From positions 62,001 through 126,000 of the forward strand of contig JAIQDT010007380.1 in NCBI GenBank assembly GCA_021521415.1: 64,000 bases of DNA. Reading direction: 5' to 3'. Shown here one piece after another: positions 11,743-23,670 of the stretch. The notes under the pieces are model-generated. The model was not told the origin of the DNA. It worked only from the letters and a program-made list of their open reading frames with translations, and ran no database searches. The first letter of the stretch is position 1. Each line of letters opens with the position of its first letter. Position numbers and translations under genes: made by a program. This stretch comes from Bidens hawaiensis. Its lineage: Eukaryota; Streptophyta; Magnoliopsida; Asterales; Asteraceae.

Positions 11743-13456
11743 GAAAAAACCCTAGATAACCGATGCCGTCGATCTCACTTAAATTCAGCTTTTATTAAAT
11801 CAAGAGAAAATGGGAAGATAATACACTTATTTTACAATTATGTATTGAATTGAATTCCTAGAATTTTTATATGCATCTAAATGTTAATCACATATATTAT
11901 ATGCATTATAATCCATTTTCAATTTCTGCGTAGGGGTGTTTAGAAATCTGAAAAAACCGAAATCCGAAACGTGACCAAAACCCGAATAATCTGATCCGAA
12001 TTCTTATTCAGATATTCAGATCGGATTCGAATATGGATTTCAAAAAACTTCGGACAGTTCGGATTATTCGGATATCCGAATAAATAACATGTTATTTAAT
12101 TTTTAGAATTACGATGGATCATGGATTTATTTTGACTTTTGTGTAAAGTTTTACTTTTCTTTGTGTATGTTTTATTTTAATTTTTTTGTTTTGTATTTTA
12201 TAATTAGACTGACTGTTTGTTATACGGTTTATTTCGGGTTATTCGAAGTATTTCGAATTATCCTAATCTATCCAAAATCAAATCGGATCGGATAGGAGCA
12301 TATATATGTTTCGAGTTAGTAAATGATATTTTCTCTTGTTTACAATTTATCATTAAGGTAAATACATGTCTAGATAATTAAGCATCTAATCTAACAATCT
12401 ACCAAAAAATCCTACGTGTCGTGCTCGGGTCGCTCCCCACCTCTTATCGAGTCACAAGATTGCTTGATTTCTAAATTATGACTTCTCATGCGTTTGACCC
12501 GGTTTCGACCCATTTACCTTATAAATCTAACGGGTCACCAAACCCGGATACCTTTACCCGTTTCTTCACAAGTAGCATTCATTCTGCACCATATTCTAAA
12601 CCCTAATTCGTTCAGCCATCTCTGGTCGTCTCTTGAAATTCATTATCAACGGTAATATAAATCACAATTCAAGGTATATTTTGTTGATTGCTTGAGGAGA
12701 TAAGGGTATTGTTGTTTTGGTGGTTAAGGATGCTCATTCACAGCCCCTAAGTTCCGGTTTAGCTTGAGCTTATTTGATTTGGTCGATTAGTTTTCCCTTG
12801 AAGTTCAATTATCGTTTAGGTGAGATTATTTTTTTAATTTAGTCGATTAGGATTATGTTTTCATCATTATTGCCGACTACTGTATATATTAATCGGTTCT
12901 TTTAAGCGCGTATTGTGCAACTCAAATGTTGAATTGAGTCTCCGTTAAAATCTTAATCAAGGGTATGCTTAGATGGGTACGAACTAATCAGGTTTTTTTG
13001 GAGGACTTACTTGCTGGAGACTTCTTCAATGGCTACATTTGGATGCTTGACTGCTTGCTTATTAATTTGGTTTTTATTTTGTTTGATTATGTTTTACTAG
13101 TAGTCTCGTACCATAGTTGAATTTCCAATAAATGTTAATAATGCTAGATGGTTGATTCATATACTAATGAAGGTGAAATCTTTTTTGAACCATAACAGAT
13201 TCGGTGTGTTAAATTAGCTAATATTACAACACCAGAAGTCCAGAATCATGGGAAATTGAGACTTTTATAGCCCCTTTCCAACAAACTTATCTCAACCCAC
13301 GGTACCTAAAAGGCTTTGAACATCATTGGATATAGCAAAATTTGGTGCGTTTCCTTTTCATGTTACCTTATAATTTATTTCTATCTGATATGCATAATAT
13401 ATATAACATGTTCTATCTTATTATGTATTTTCTTTTAATAACATCTTGAACATGAT
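11743..13456. other. non-coding stretch
   Basis: No supported reading frame. About 11,931-12,300 is rich in CCGAA/CGGAT words in the manner of decayed hAT-type MITEs, starting TAGGGGTGTT, but no matching right end was found. A telo-box and a leader-like sequence lie near 12,560-12,650. Confidence 0.5.
12598..12606 (+). promoter_or_regulatory. telo-box-like motif
   Basis: AAACCCTAA in a pyrimidine-rich, leader-like context. This motif is typical of promoters or 5' leaders of plant translation-related genes. No matching coding sequence was found downstream. Confidence 0.3.
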
Positions 13457-14190
13457 CATAGTTATCAAATGCGCTCGGCACACTCAAGGCGCATAGGCCT
13501 TGCCTGGAACTAGGCACAAAAAAGCGAGGGCCCGAGAAAAAAACGCTCACAATGAAAAATAAATAATATATATATATATATATATATATCTGTGTGTGTG
13601 TATTCCAAAACTTGAATCACATAGTTCTAATGCCAAAAAATATCTAATATCAGAAGTTTAAAACCCAAAATTATCCAATACAAAAATCTAAAGTTTATTG
13701 CATCAACATCAAACATAAATTTTGTAGTCACAAACTAATTGAAGTGAACTCTACACATTTTAGATTAAGTTAGACTACTAATTAAACTCTACAATTTCTA
13801 GAGCAAATAATAATATTTCAGAATAAAAAAACCCACATTTAAATTTCAGTTTTCAAGTTTAAATCATATAATGAAAATTTAGAAAACTATAAGCAAATTA
13901 AACTAAAAGAAACATGAGTATAATTATTAAATAATAACAAAATCACCTTATAATTCATTAACCAGAATTGTCAATAATCATATAGGAAAATTGAATTAAA
14001 TTAAGTAAATTTGACTTTTTAGATAACACTGTTAATGAAAAATCAAAAAGAAAACATAAAAAATAAAAAAATAATTAAAAAAAACAGAAATTGCTCTAGA
14101 ATTGTGCCTTCCTTATTTAGAAGCGCTAAATAATCGCCTCGCCTAAAAATAGCACCTAGGCGCAGTAGGCGATCGTTTCTAATAACTATG
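13457..14190. mobile_element. MITE with GGCGC-rich inverted ends
   Basis: The left end CATAGTTAT...GCGCTCGGC is mirrored at the right by GGCGATCG...ATAACTATG, and both ends are rich in AGGCGC words. The interior is AT-rich and non-coding and contains a (TA)n/(TG)n run. Length 734 bp. No convincing target duplication could be read, so the superfamily (hAT-like is likely) is uncertain. Confidence 0.65.
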
Positions 14191-15193
14191 AACAAAATAA
14201 GGGTTTAGTCTTTTTATGCTATATTTGCAGACTGTCATTGCACCTTTTTGTTTGATACTCGCTTAGAGCCAAAGGCTGCTTGACTGTGAAAACATTTGTT
14301 GATCATAATGTTGATTGTGGTGCCAAAGATGATGTAATAATGGCAGTTTTTAAAAAAAAAATATTTCTCAAGTTAGTACGTTTAACATTTGAACTTTAGA
14401 GGTGGCAAAATGGGTGCTTTGAGAGAGTTGGGTAATGGGTCAAAGTAGCTCAATTTACATGATATATTGTTAGGGTTTAAATTGGGTAGCCTTTTTACCA
14501 TAATCTCCTGGTCATATTCTATGGTTCGAGCAACTTATACTTTCACAAGTCTTATTATTTGAATTTCCAATTAGAAGATACATATGCGCACCTGTCATGA
14601 AAATGGTTTCTTTTGCAGTCATGGTCGGCTTGACCTGACTTGGTTGAGGTAAGATGCCAACTCTTGCTTATGTCTATCCCATGGCTTCATGCGAGTAAAC
14701 CAAATTGAACACTATTTAGAACTTTGGATGACTCGATCATAGTCATGCTGTGAAACAAATGTTGTTCAGGAAGTTAAGAATGATGCCAAAAGTTAATCGA
14801 ATATGGTTCTCGTATGTATTTTATGCATCTTTGTTTCTTAATGTGTCTTTTGATTCATGTATATCTTTGTATAAATAGTTGATACACGTTTATATACTTA
14901 TTTTAATCTCTCAGTACCCGGTATACTTTGACTTTTCCATCAAATGTGGATGGTCGTTTTTTATGTGTTTATTTTGACACTTTTGTAGACATGAGACGGA
15001 TATGGTATTAGGTGATAGTGTGACACCCTGACTCGATTACCCGAAATTAGGGGTGTAAACGAGCTAAGACGTTTTAACTTACAGGAGCTCGATTTATTGG
15101 TCTCTCTCCATTGTATTCAAGAAAAAAAAAATCCTACTTTATGCCCGTGTTTTCAATAGTTAAGTTTGCAAAATAGTCAAGCTTAGTGTTTAG
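14191..15193. other. non-coding stretch
   Basis: No gene seen. Short splice-like motifs occur (for example a TTTTGCAG near 14,617), but no exon series with coding potential. Confidence 0.5.
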
Positions 15194-15770
15194 TGTAACA
15201 TCCTACTTTTGGTTATAATAATAAAATAAATTTCGTCTATTTTATAGTGGGTCGTTATCGGTTTAGGAAAATTGAATATGAGTTGGGCTAGTGTTGGGTT
15301 AAATGGATATGGGTTATGGACTTGGGTTATGAAAGAAAGAAGGAAAGACCATGGGCTTAAGCCCATGATCCCTAAATATATAAACCATAAACACCACTTA
15401 ATTCCTCATTTACACATATTCCATACACCATCCAAAACACACACTTAAGCCTTCTCTCTAATCCTCTCCTTATCTTAGCCGAAATCAAGAAGGAAACCAA
15501 ACACCGACCCGAGGTAATAATAGTATGATGTTTTATTAACTTAAACCCGTTAGATTTAGTCACAAAACGACGAGCCGACACCGTTACATCATTAAAGTCA
15601 CGAGATTCGGGTGGAATCGGGTATAAACCGAACCTAAGATAAGCTTAGGGGTCACCCTAGCTCAGATCTGGGTCGAACGGGACGAAAAACGATGAAAAAC
15701 GGTGTAAAACGGTGAAAATACGTTTTTCCGGTGAGTTTTGCGGAATTCCGGCAATGGCGGCGCCGGAAAA
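15194..15770 (+). mobile_element. 5' part of an LTR
   Basis: Starts TGTAACATCC, like the LTR start at 4,004. A TATATAAA box follows at 15,377-15,384, then a C/A-rich leader. The right part is missing and the sequence changes near 15,770, so this is a truncated LTR. Confidence 0.45.
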
Positions 15771-15771
15771 C

Positions 15772-15882
15772 ATGAGTAATGCAAACATGTATTAGATAAC
15801 CCCGCTTCCCCCGGATCCCCGTCCGTTGCGGGTTATATAAAGATAGAAATACAATATGAGTAATGCAAACATGTATTAGATA
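15772..15882 (+). repeat. 27-bp direct repeat flanking 57 bp
   Basis: The 27-bp word beginning ATGAGTAATGCAAACATG is present without change at 15,772-15,798 and 15,856-15,882. Confidence 0.85.
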
Positions 15883-16262
15883 GTTTTTTGTGCTATTCAT
15901 CATAATGTAACTACGTGATGGATATTAATATATTGAGTTGAAAGAAATTGGTTTTGGACATAATGAAATTTAATGTATGAATAAACTGTACTTGTGTAGG
16001 ATAATTATTTAAGAGAGAAAAAATAAGTTATAAAAATAAATGAATTCTTAATATTTTCTTATTATATTAATTTGATTAGTTATATTAATTGAATAGATAA
16101 CTATTATAGTTTATTAGTTATATTAATTTAAAAGAGATAATGCATTTATACTTTCTTTATTTATCTTCAAGTATTTAAAACCTTAAATAAAACTAGTAGC
16201 TCATATTCATTTCTCGCATTTATCGCAGTGATATCATTTTTCTCCTGAATCATTCCTTATAC
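15856..16262 (+). mobile_element. microsatellite-flanked TIR element, copy A (left end missing)
   Basis: Shares with copy B the internal words CATAATGTAACTACGTG and ATGAATTCTTAATATTTT, and the right terminal repeat TTCTCGCATTTATCGCAG plus ATCATTTTTCTCCTGAA. It ends in a GT microsatellite. The left terminal repeat is absent. Confidence 0.55.
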
Positions 16263-16283
16263 GTGTGTGTGTGTGTGTGTGTA

Positions 16284-17007
16284 CTATTTTTTATCCCCCG
16301 TGTTACGGGGGTTGTTTTCTATTATTTGTTTCTAATAATTATTTATTTTTTGAATATTTATTTTTTTTATTGTATGAAAGTTAATAATATACTTATGGTT
16401 TGATGATAAATTGTTTCACAAATAAATGAGATGTTATAACCAGGTTTAAAAGCTATATAGGTTTGATGAGACCCAAGACCCGTTTATTTTTTTTATATTA
16501 ATTTTTTTTAATTATAAATAATATATATCATTTTTTAAATAAATCAAATATTAATTTTTAGTATATCCCTATTTTATGAGATTTTTATATCAAATATTTG
16601 GTGAGATTAGTTTTGTATTTATGAGATGTTATAATCCGTTAAAGAAATATCTAGGTTTGATGAGACTCATACCCGTGAATTCGGGTCAAATGCATGAGAA
16701 GTCTCTATTTAAAATCAATCAAATCTTACGGGGGTTGTTTTATATTATTTGTTTATAATATTTATTATTTTTTAAATTTTTATTTTTTTATTGTATAAAA
16801 GTTAATAATATATTTATCGTTTGTTGATAGCCTAAAACCGCACTGAACCGCACCACGCACACCCTTAACCTAAATAATAATAATTGTTATGACATGTTAG
16901 AAGTTTTATTTGAAATTGATTAATAATGTTATTTTATTTGATGCATTAACGCAATCTTAACTGAATATGGAAATCAAACAAATTTTAAAGTTTATATGTA
17001 AACCACG

Positions 17008-17051
<44 letters not shown>

Positions 17052-17312
17052 ATTAGATTTTAATTTTTAGTATATCTCTATTTTACAGGATTTTTATGTC
17101 AAATATTTGGTTAGGTTAATTTTTAATTCAATGAGATGTTATAACTCGTTTAAGGATTATCTGGGTTTGGTAAGACTCATACCCGTGAATTCGGATCAAA
17201 TGAATGAGAAGCCTCTATTTAAAAATCAAGCAAATCTGGTGACTCCAAAAAAAGGGGGAGCGACCGCATCGCGACACGTAAGATTTTTATGTTTTCATTT
17301 ATATATATATAT
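16284..17312. repeat. dispersed repeat block with two related 180-bp units
   Basis: Units at about 16,560-16,730 and 17,050-17,235 share TCAAATATTTGGT, GAGACTCATACCCGTGAATT and TTTAAA landmarks; a third copy lies at 41,935-42,110. Near 16,294 is the hairpin CCCCCGTGTTACGGGGG, reminiscent of a Helitron terminal hairpin, but without an intact CTAG end. Contains (TA)n at about 17,009-17,045. Confidence 0.5.
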
Positions 17313-17422
17313 ATACACACACGCATAAGGAATGGTTCATGAGAAAAATGATATTACTGCGAGAAATGCGATAAATGAATATAAGCCACTAGTTTAATGA
17401 AAAATGTGTAAATGCAATAATA

Positions 17423-17426
<4 letters not shown>

Positions 17427-17461
<35 letters not shown>
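17427..17461. repeat. (CT)n microsatellite
   Basis: About 17 uninterrupted CT dinucleotides. Confidence 0.95.
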
Positions 17462-17464
<3 letters not shown>

Positions 17465-18715
17465 TCATTTAATACAACTCATATAACCATAATAAATTTA
17501 TATCTAATTAATATATCTACGTAAGCTAACTATAATAATTAAAAAGATAAAAACACTAATTTAGTTTTTTTAATTTATTTACATCATCTTTATTTTATCC
17601 AACAAAAATACAATTTATTCCTATAATACTAGTTCTTTATATTAAAAAATATATATTTTCACTCAATTTATTAGCATATATCAACGTGTAATTTCTAACA
17701 ATAAATATCAAAACATAATATATTTTTTTTCAATTGATATATTTAGAAAAACTATTGTCATAAATAATAATAAAAAAATATCAAACAAATGTGTCCATTA
17801 AACATAAACAATAAATATACAACCTACACAAAATTATATAACTTACACTTGTTTTGAGCAAATACAAAAAAACATACAACTTACATATCTAATTCGACAT
17901 CAACAATTATATAAGCTACACAAAGATACACATATCCTACACGTGTGTAGATTATTTGTTTTTTGTGTATAGGTTATATGTTTTCTTATTCTTAGAACAA
18001 GTGTGAGTTATATGTTTTTGTTTAGGTTGAATATTTCACATTTAATGCAAACAGGTGTAAGATAATTTTTGGTATTATTCATCATAATGTAACTACGTGT
18101 TGATGGATATTAATAAGTTGAGTTGGAAGAAATTGGTTTTAAATAGAAAAAAATTTTAATGTATGAATAAATTGTATTTGTGCATAATAAAATTTTTGTG
18201 TGTAGATTATATGTTTTTCGTGTGTAGGTTATATCGTGTGTATTTTATTGATGATGAATTTTGTATGTAGGTTATATGTTTTCTTATTCTTAGAACAAGT
18301 GTAGGCTATACGTTTTGGTATATGTTGTATCTTTTTTTGTTGATATTTAATTAAACACGTGTAAAATAGTTTTTTGTTTTATTTTATCACAATGTAACTA
18401 CATGTTGATAGATATTAATATATTGAGTTGGAAGAAATTGGTTTTAGATAGAAAGAAATTTTAACGTATGAATAAGTTGTACTTGTGTAGGATAAAAATT
18501 CAAGATACAAAAAATAAGTTATAAAAATAAATGAATTCTTAATATTTTTCAATTATAGTAATTTGATTATTTATATTAATTGAATAGATAATTATTATGG
18601 TTTATTAGTTATATTAATTGAAGAGAGATAATGCATTTATATTTTCTTAATTTATTTTTAAGTTTTTAAAACCTAAAATAAACTAGTGGCTCATATTCAT
18701 TTCTCGCAGTAATTA

Positions 18716-19245
18716 AAGTGTGCACATTTAGGTCCGGCCTGAAAAAACCCGAAGAACCGGCCCGAAAAAACCCAAACCCAAACCGGCCCTATTTACTAAC
18801 TTATAAATTCGGTCTTTAATATCATGCCCAATCGGTTTCGGGTCGGGTCCATCGAAAACCGACTAAATCAGAATAACTAATGTTCATTGAGACATTTCAT
18901 CAAACAATTGGAGGGTGTAGTGAATCAAACAATAAATTAATCATGTATTGATCAATTAAGCACCCAAATTGTGAAATCATATTGTTATAATCAGTTATAA
19001 AAGAAGAATTTGGGAGAACATTCAATATAGATGTCAAATTAAAAAATATATATATATTATAATCTTGCATGAATGTAATTGTACCTGTTGTAGACCTTGA
19101 TAATGGATTGATATCTGCAATTGAATCATCTCCAAGGATCCTTCTTGATTCATACATAATTGATTCAAGTTATTGAAGGGTTTTTTTGTCGATTTCGGTC
19201 ATATGTACAAAACACCGATAGACTGATCGTTTAAAAAACCGATAC
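18716..19245. other. insertion within element copy B
   Basis: The right terminal repeat of copy B breaks after TCTCGCAG and resumes at ATCATTTTTCTCC. The inserted DNA begins with CCGGCC/AAAACCC-rich sequence of the kind seen in decayed hAT-type MITEs. Clear terminal repeats were not found. Confidence 0.4.
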
Positions 19246-19288
19246 CTGATCATATCATTTTTCTCCTGAACTATCCTATATATATATG

Positions 19289-20090
19289 TATGTGTGAACA
19301 CATGATTTTAAGTAAATATTTTAAATATTATGTTATTTTTAATAAGAATAAATTGGATGAATATAAATTTATAAGAATTATAGGTTCACTATTCATAAAC
19401 TAATAAATAAGAATAAATGCTTGTTTACTAATTTCGTAAATGAACATAAACAGACATATATGAACACGAACCAACATATATTATTATATTCATTATTTGA
19501 CATGTAAAATAGGCTTGCTTAAACTCTAAGTACCACTCAAAGTGAATATATAATTTTAAGAACCAGGATTTCTAATATAAATTAAGATAAAAAAATTAAA
19601 TTAATAAAACACTAAAATATAAAATTATAAAAAGTTAATAGATTAGGATACCAAACTAAACATTTTAAAAACAACATAAATGTCTTTAGAAACCAAATAC
19701 AAATAAACGAACATGAATGCATAAACGTAAATGAACAAACATAAACTAACACATTAATGAATGTTGACGAATACAACTTCTATGCTCGTTTAATTAACAA
19801 ACAAAATTCATTGTTCATATTTGTTATATTTATGTTTTCAGACCCGGCCCGGACGTTGACCCGGACGCCTTACCAGGTAAAAGGTCGGACTGACGGGGTA
19901 GGGCGGACCAGTGTTTGACCCGAATAATGTCATAAATAGTATATATATATATATGTATATATATAATACAATGGGTGTAGCAGACAATGTTTTATGCATA
20001 CGCATTATAAAAAATTTAAGGTAACTTATAAATAAAAACTATGACTTCAAGAGTGGAAATGTAATTTAGATTAATAAGTTATATGTTTTT
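19289..20090. other. non-coding stretch upstream of the lectin gene
   Basis: AT-rich with a short GC-rich CCCGGAC patch near 19,845 and a (TA)n at about 19,938. No gene seen. Confidence 0.5.
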
Positions 20091-20120
20091 AACCTAACCT
20101 AACCTAACCTAACCTAACCC
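20091..20120 (+). repeat. (CCTAA)6 pentanucleotide array
   Basis: Six units of CCTAA. It differs from the plant telomere heptamer CCCTAAA and is more likely a local microsatellite in the lectin gene's upstream region. Confidence 0.9.
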
Positions 20121-20631
20121 ACGGTTGTATCTCAAAATACTATAGTGAAAAAAGTTGGGTCCAAAGTAGTTAATGGGTCTCATGAATTAGGGTTGACACT
20201 CCATACTCTTCACATGGGAACAACGCAGCAAACGAACAGGCATGCCAGCTTGCCCCTGTAGTTCAATTTTGGTAATCGAGACGTTACTGTCGATGGCTGG
20301 TCATCTTTCGCTGGTTCACGAGACGTTACATTACTGTGGCTTCTGAAGTTTGTCTCTTCGTTTTCCACTAATACTTGATAAGTTACGTACCTTTCGTCTT
20401 CACTTTCTCAGAGCATTCAACTGAGAAAAGGTTATTACGATTTTTCATTGTTTGTTTTCTTTACCTGAACTGAACAGTACGTATTTATTCAAACTACACA
20501 CATGTTCTTCATCTCTTTATTGTTATTTTCCCATTGTGTTTATTTTCAGAACATTCATTTTGTAATTTATTATATAGTACTGTAAAGCTAAGCTACTATT
20601 TGTTTGTCTGATTTACAAGTGATTTTGAAGG

Positions 20632-21849
20632 ATGCATAACTCATGGGGTGGTTCACAGGGAAACAACTGGGTGTATATGCCTCAAGGCCATATCGAAAAA
20701 ATAAAAATTAGCGTGAGATATGCAGGAAGGAGTTGTTGACTCTCCAGACCTACTTCAAAACAGGTGAAGCTTTAACATCTTCTTGTGGCGGCAAGGGTGG
20801 TAATCGAACTGACACGGTAACTAATATTCTTTCATTTCTGTTTGGTGTTTATACCGTTGGCATATTTTACAAAAAAGACATGTCTCTAATTTTGTAGATT
20901 TGCATAGACTACCCTGATGAATATTTAATTTCAATAAGTGGGACAATTGGTCACTATGAGGGATCAGATGTAGTGATGTCTATATGTTTTAATACAAACC
21001 AGAACCGTTATGGCCCGTATGGTACTCGTCATGGCAACGCCTTCTCGTATGATGGAAAGGGCGGGGTGATTGTTGGATTTCATGGCCGTTCTAACAACTA
21101 CCTCAATGCTATTGGAGTTTATGTGAGGCCTGAATCTGGTCTAAATCCTGCGTATGAAATCAAACTAATACATGATGAGGTTAATTTGTTCTCATAGTCT
21201 CGTAAAGTCTCTTGTTGGTATTTCTTTTTGTTTAATTAGTTAAGTTTTTGACTACAGTCATGCTCTAGTATGTCTAGATCTGCAATGCCGAGGGACGCAG
21301 GCCCATGGGGAGCATGTGGAGGTAAACCGTGGGACGACGGGGTTTTTTCAACCATCAAACAAGTGCGTGTTCATTTAGGAGAGTTGAATGCGATTTACGC
21401 GCTGCAGTTTGAATATCTGAATAAGGATGGTAAATCTGTTTTGTCACAAATCCATGGATCAACAGGTGGATTAACCATACAACGGGTATGTGCGATTGTA
21501 CAACTACAGTAACACATGTTCCTTTTTTTCTTCTGTGTTTCATTGACCTCTTGATTCATCTACGGTGAAAACAAAACCATGATCTTGGCAGGTTGATTTG
21601 GATGTCAAGAATGAGCATTTGACAGACATCTCTGGGTTTTATGGAGACGTCAAAGGGTATAATGGAATGGAAGCAATCACGTCGATTAGTTTTCATACAA
21701 ACATGAGGATTCATGGGCCTTATGGGGAAGAAAGGGGATTCGGATATAATTGCTATTGTTCATCAGCATATCCCGGGAAAGTAACTGGTTTTCATGGCAG
21801 GGACAATGGATTCTTAAGTGGAATAGGTGTTCATATGGAGTATTTCTGA
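20632..21849 (+). CDS. jacalin-related lectin with two jacalin domains, 4 exons
   Basis: Four exons by GT-AG rules: 20,632-20,816, 20,898-21,179, 21,258-21,485 and 21,592-21,849. Exons 2-4 are all phase 0. Domain 1 starts SWGGSQGNNWVYMPQGHI and ends HGRSNNYLNAIGVYV; domain 2 starts AGPWGACGGKPWDD and ends HGRDNGFLSGIGVHMEY. About 317 residues, no signal peptide, so a cytosolic or nuclear lectin is expected, as for mannose-binding jacalin relatives. Exon 1 is 185 nt and its early frame hits a TGA near 20,740; the domain continues in another frame, so one base seems lost near 20,720. This makes domain 1, or the whole gene, doubtful as a functional product. The Asp usual in the C-terminal sugar-binding loop (GxxxxLDxIG type) is Asn in domain 1 and Ser in domain 2, so sugar binding may be altered. 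Confidence 0.8.
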
Positions 21850-22924
21850 AGATGATGACTAGTTGTATACATTGATCAACAGCAGTTTTATTTCGTTTTT
21901 GTTATTATTTTCATATTTTGTCTTCGTTTTTAGAATTTGGCTTTCTAAACCTTGTGTCAAGTGGAATACTAAGATCTTGTAACATTTATGATTGGCTATA
22001 TTGGTATGAAGGGTTTTTGTATTCGAAACAGGTATTGGTTTTGTTGGACTTAATTGGGCAAATGATGTGGTTTATATGAAAAGACTCTCATGTTCAACAT
22101 TATCATTTTATAGGAGAATTTTTTTTATATCTTTATAAAATATTCTTTAAAGTTCGAATATAAATGTTTTATTTTATTTATATATATTTTTTATTTTTCA
22201 ACAAGTGAAGAAATTTCAATTCAGAAAAGCGCAACAAAAAATTTTGTAATTAAGTTATATCATAAAAGAAATCCCATATAACTTGAAAATCGATTAAATA
22301 TGTATAAATTAGGTTTTGTCATGTGAATCTATTCCAGAAACAAGTGCTGTTACTCCTAAAACCAGTCAAATAGAATCCAAAAAATAAAGTGAAATTAGGT
22401 TTTTTATTTATTGGGTGTGGGGAGGAGTGAATATAGTTGAATGAAAAGAGCATTTCAGGGGTCAAAGGACACAATCATAATGCATTACACTTGAACTGAT
22501 AATATGTAGAGATTGAAAATCTAGATTTTGAAGAAACAATTCATTTTCGTCCGGATAGTACTTATCAAACTTTGTGAATTTTTCAAGTATTGAGAATTGA
22601 AGGATTTTGTAGTGTTTATTTTGTTTGCCCACAGTTAAGACATATGATTTTCAGGTGAAATCTTGTTCTATTAGATGGATGAAGTGTTACATGTAATGGA
22701 AACCGACAATTTTTTTTTTTCCGAACAACAATTTATATGTTAGCAAAGCTAGCAACAACTAGAAAAGAAAATTACATGAATCGAAAAGGGGTTTTTAAGC
22801 CACTCGTTCCAACTAAGTACTTTTACTCTCTCTATGTGTAATCTACAAAAACGAATGATTAAAGAGATAACTGGAAATTAGGCCGTTGCTTCTATCTTTA
22901 CTAGAGAAGACTTTTGTTTCGAGT
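21850..22924. other. 3' flank of the lectin gene
   Basis: T-rich DNA likely containing the lectin 3' UTR, then AT-rich sequence. No other gene seen. Confidence 0.5.
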
Positions 22925-23290
22925 TCGTCAAATGATCCACCACGCGTTAAGAATAATCCCTTGAATCATATTCTTCTTCTTGCCAGTAACCGGTAACATC
23001 TCAAGCCAAACAATTATACCAGAATTAGAAGGGTCAGTTACCAATGGCAATTTAAGCCACTTACATATGGCATTCCCTAGCCAAGAAGCAATCTTGCACA
23101 TTCCAAATAAATGACCCAAACATTTATCTGCATTCGAGCAAAACAAACAGAACCGAAGGGATATAAATTACCTTATTCACAAGGCTAGGATGTAAAGTTT
23201 GACGATTGAGAGAAATTCACCATTCCAATATGTTTATTTCAATAGGGAGTAACCAGTTCCAACGAGTACTTAAATCCCCGTCAGATAAAA
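22925..23290 (-). pseudogene. LINE 3' fragment: zinc-binding RT-associated domain
   Basis: On the minus strand, RWNWLLPIEINILEWWISLNR is followed by LHPSLVNK and then C-x6-C, HLFGMC and AxWLGNAICKWLKLP. This is the arrangement of the zf-RVT region found after the reverse transcriptase in L1-type plant LINEs. Only the C-terminal part is left and it has a stop before the zinc cluster. Confidence 0.65.
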
Positions 23291-23504
23291 TCATACAATC
23301 TATATGGTTTCTTATAGAATTCATTGAAAAGGTATTATCTACACCAAAATACCAAACCAATAATAATATAATAAATTGTAATACAACGCCCGTCATAAAT
23401 CTAATTTCTAATGTTCCTATAGCAGTCCCAAGGAATTTAAAGAGCTTAAAGCTTCTGTTGTAATATTACCTTAGTATGACACCACTTACGATTGTGTGGT
23501 CGTC

Positions 23505-23670
23505 TCATTTGTAGAAGTCCTTTGATTCCCCGATCTGCTTTCCTTTGTCTGAAGTGCTTGCTTCTGTGTTGAAAGCTCTATATTTGCACTTATTACATGA
23601 GGTGTAGTGCCATGCCTTATTCTCACCAACAATGACATCTTTTATGGCAGCCACGCAGTTAACTTGCTTT
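23505..23670 (-). pseudogene. fragment like the C-terminal domain of replication protein A large subunit
   Basis: The minus-strand frame encodes VNCVAAIKDVIVGENKAWHY, then TSCNKCKYRAF, then a polar tail and a stop at 23,505. The W-x-Y-x2-C-x2-C pattern after an A-x-I-x-D-V strand is typical of the zinc-ribbon OB fold of RPA1. RPA-like genes of this sort occur as host paralogs and as passengers in plant Helitrons. The second half of the zinc ribbon is absent, so this is a fragment. Confidence 0.45.

Larger units (their letters stand above)
17313..19288 (+). mobile_element. microsatellite-flanked TIR element, copy B
   Basis: The left end reads GGAATGGTTCATGAGAAAAA, then CTGCGAGAAATGCGATAAA and ACTAGTTT. 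The right end is its reverse complement, interrupted by a 0.5-kb insertion at about 18,716-19,245. Both ends border TA/CA microsatellites. The interior has two roughly 300-bp related units (from about 18,056 and 18,356) and repeated TGTGTAGGTTATATG words, and is non-coding. The left end is also a near-perfect inverted copy of copy A's right end at 16,190-16,283. Confidence 0.6.

Noticed and set aside
20091..20120. Interstitial telomere repeat
   Set aside because: The unit is CCTAA, not the plant CCCTAAA heptamer.
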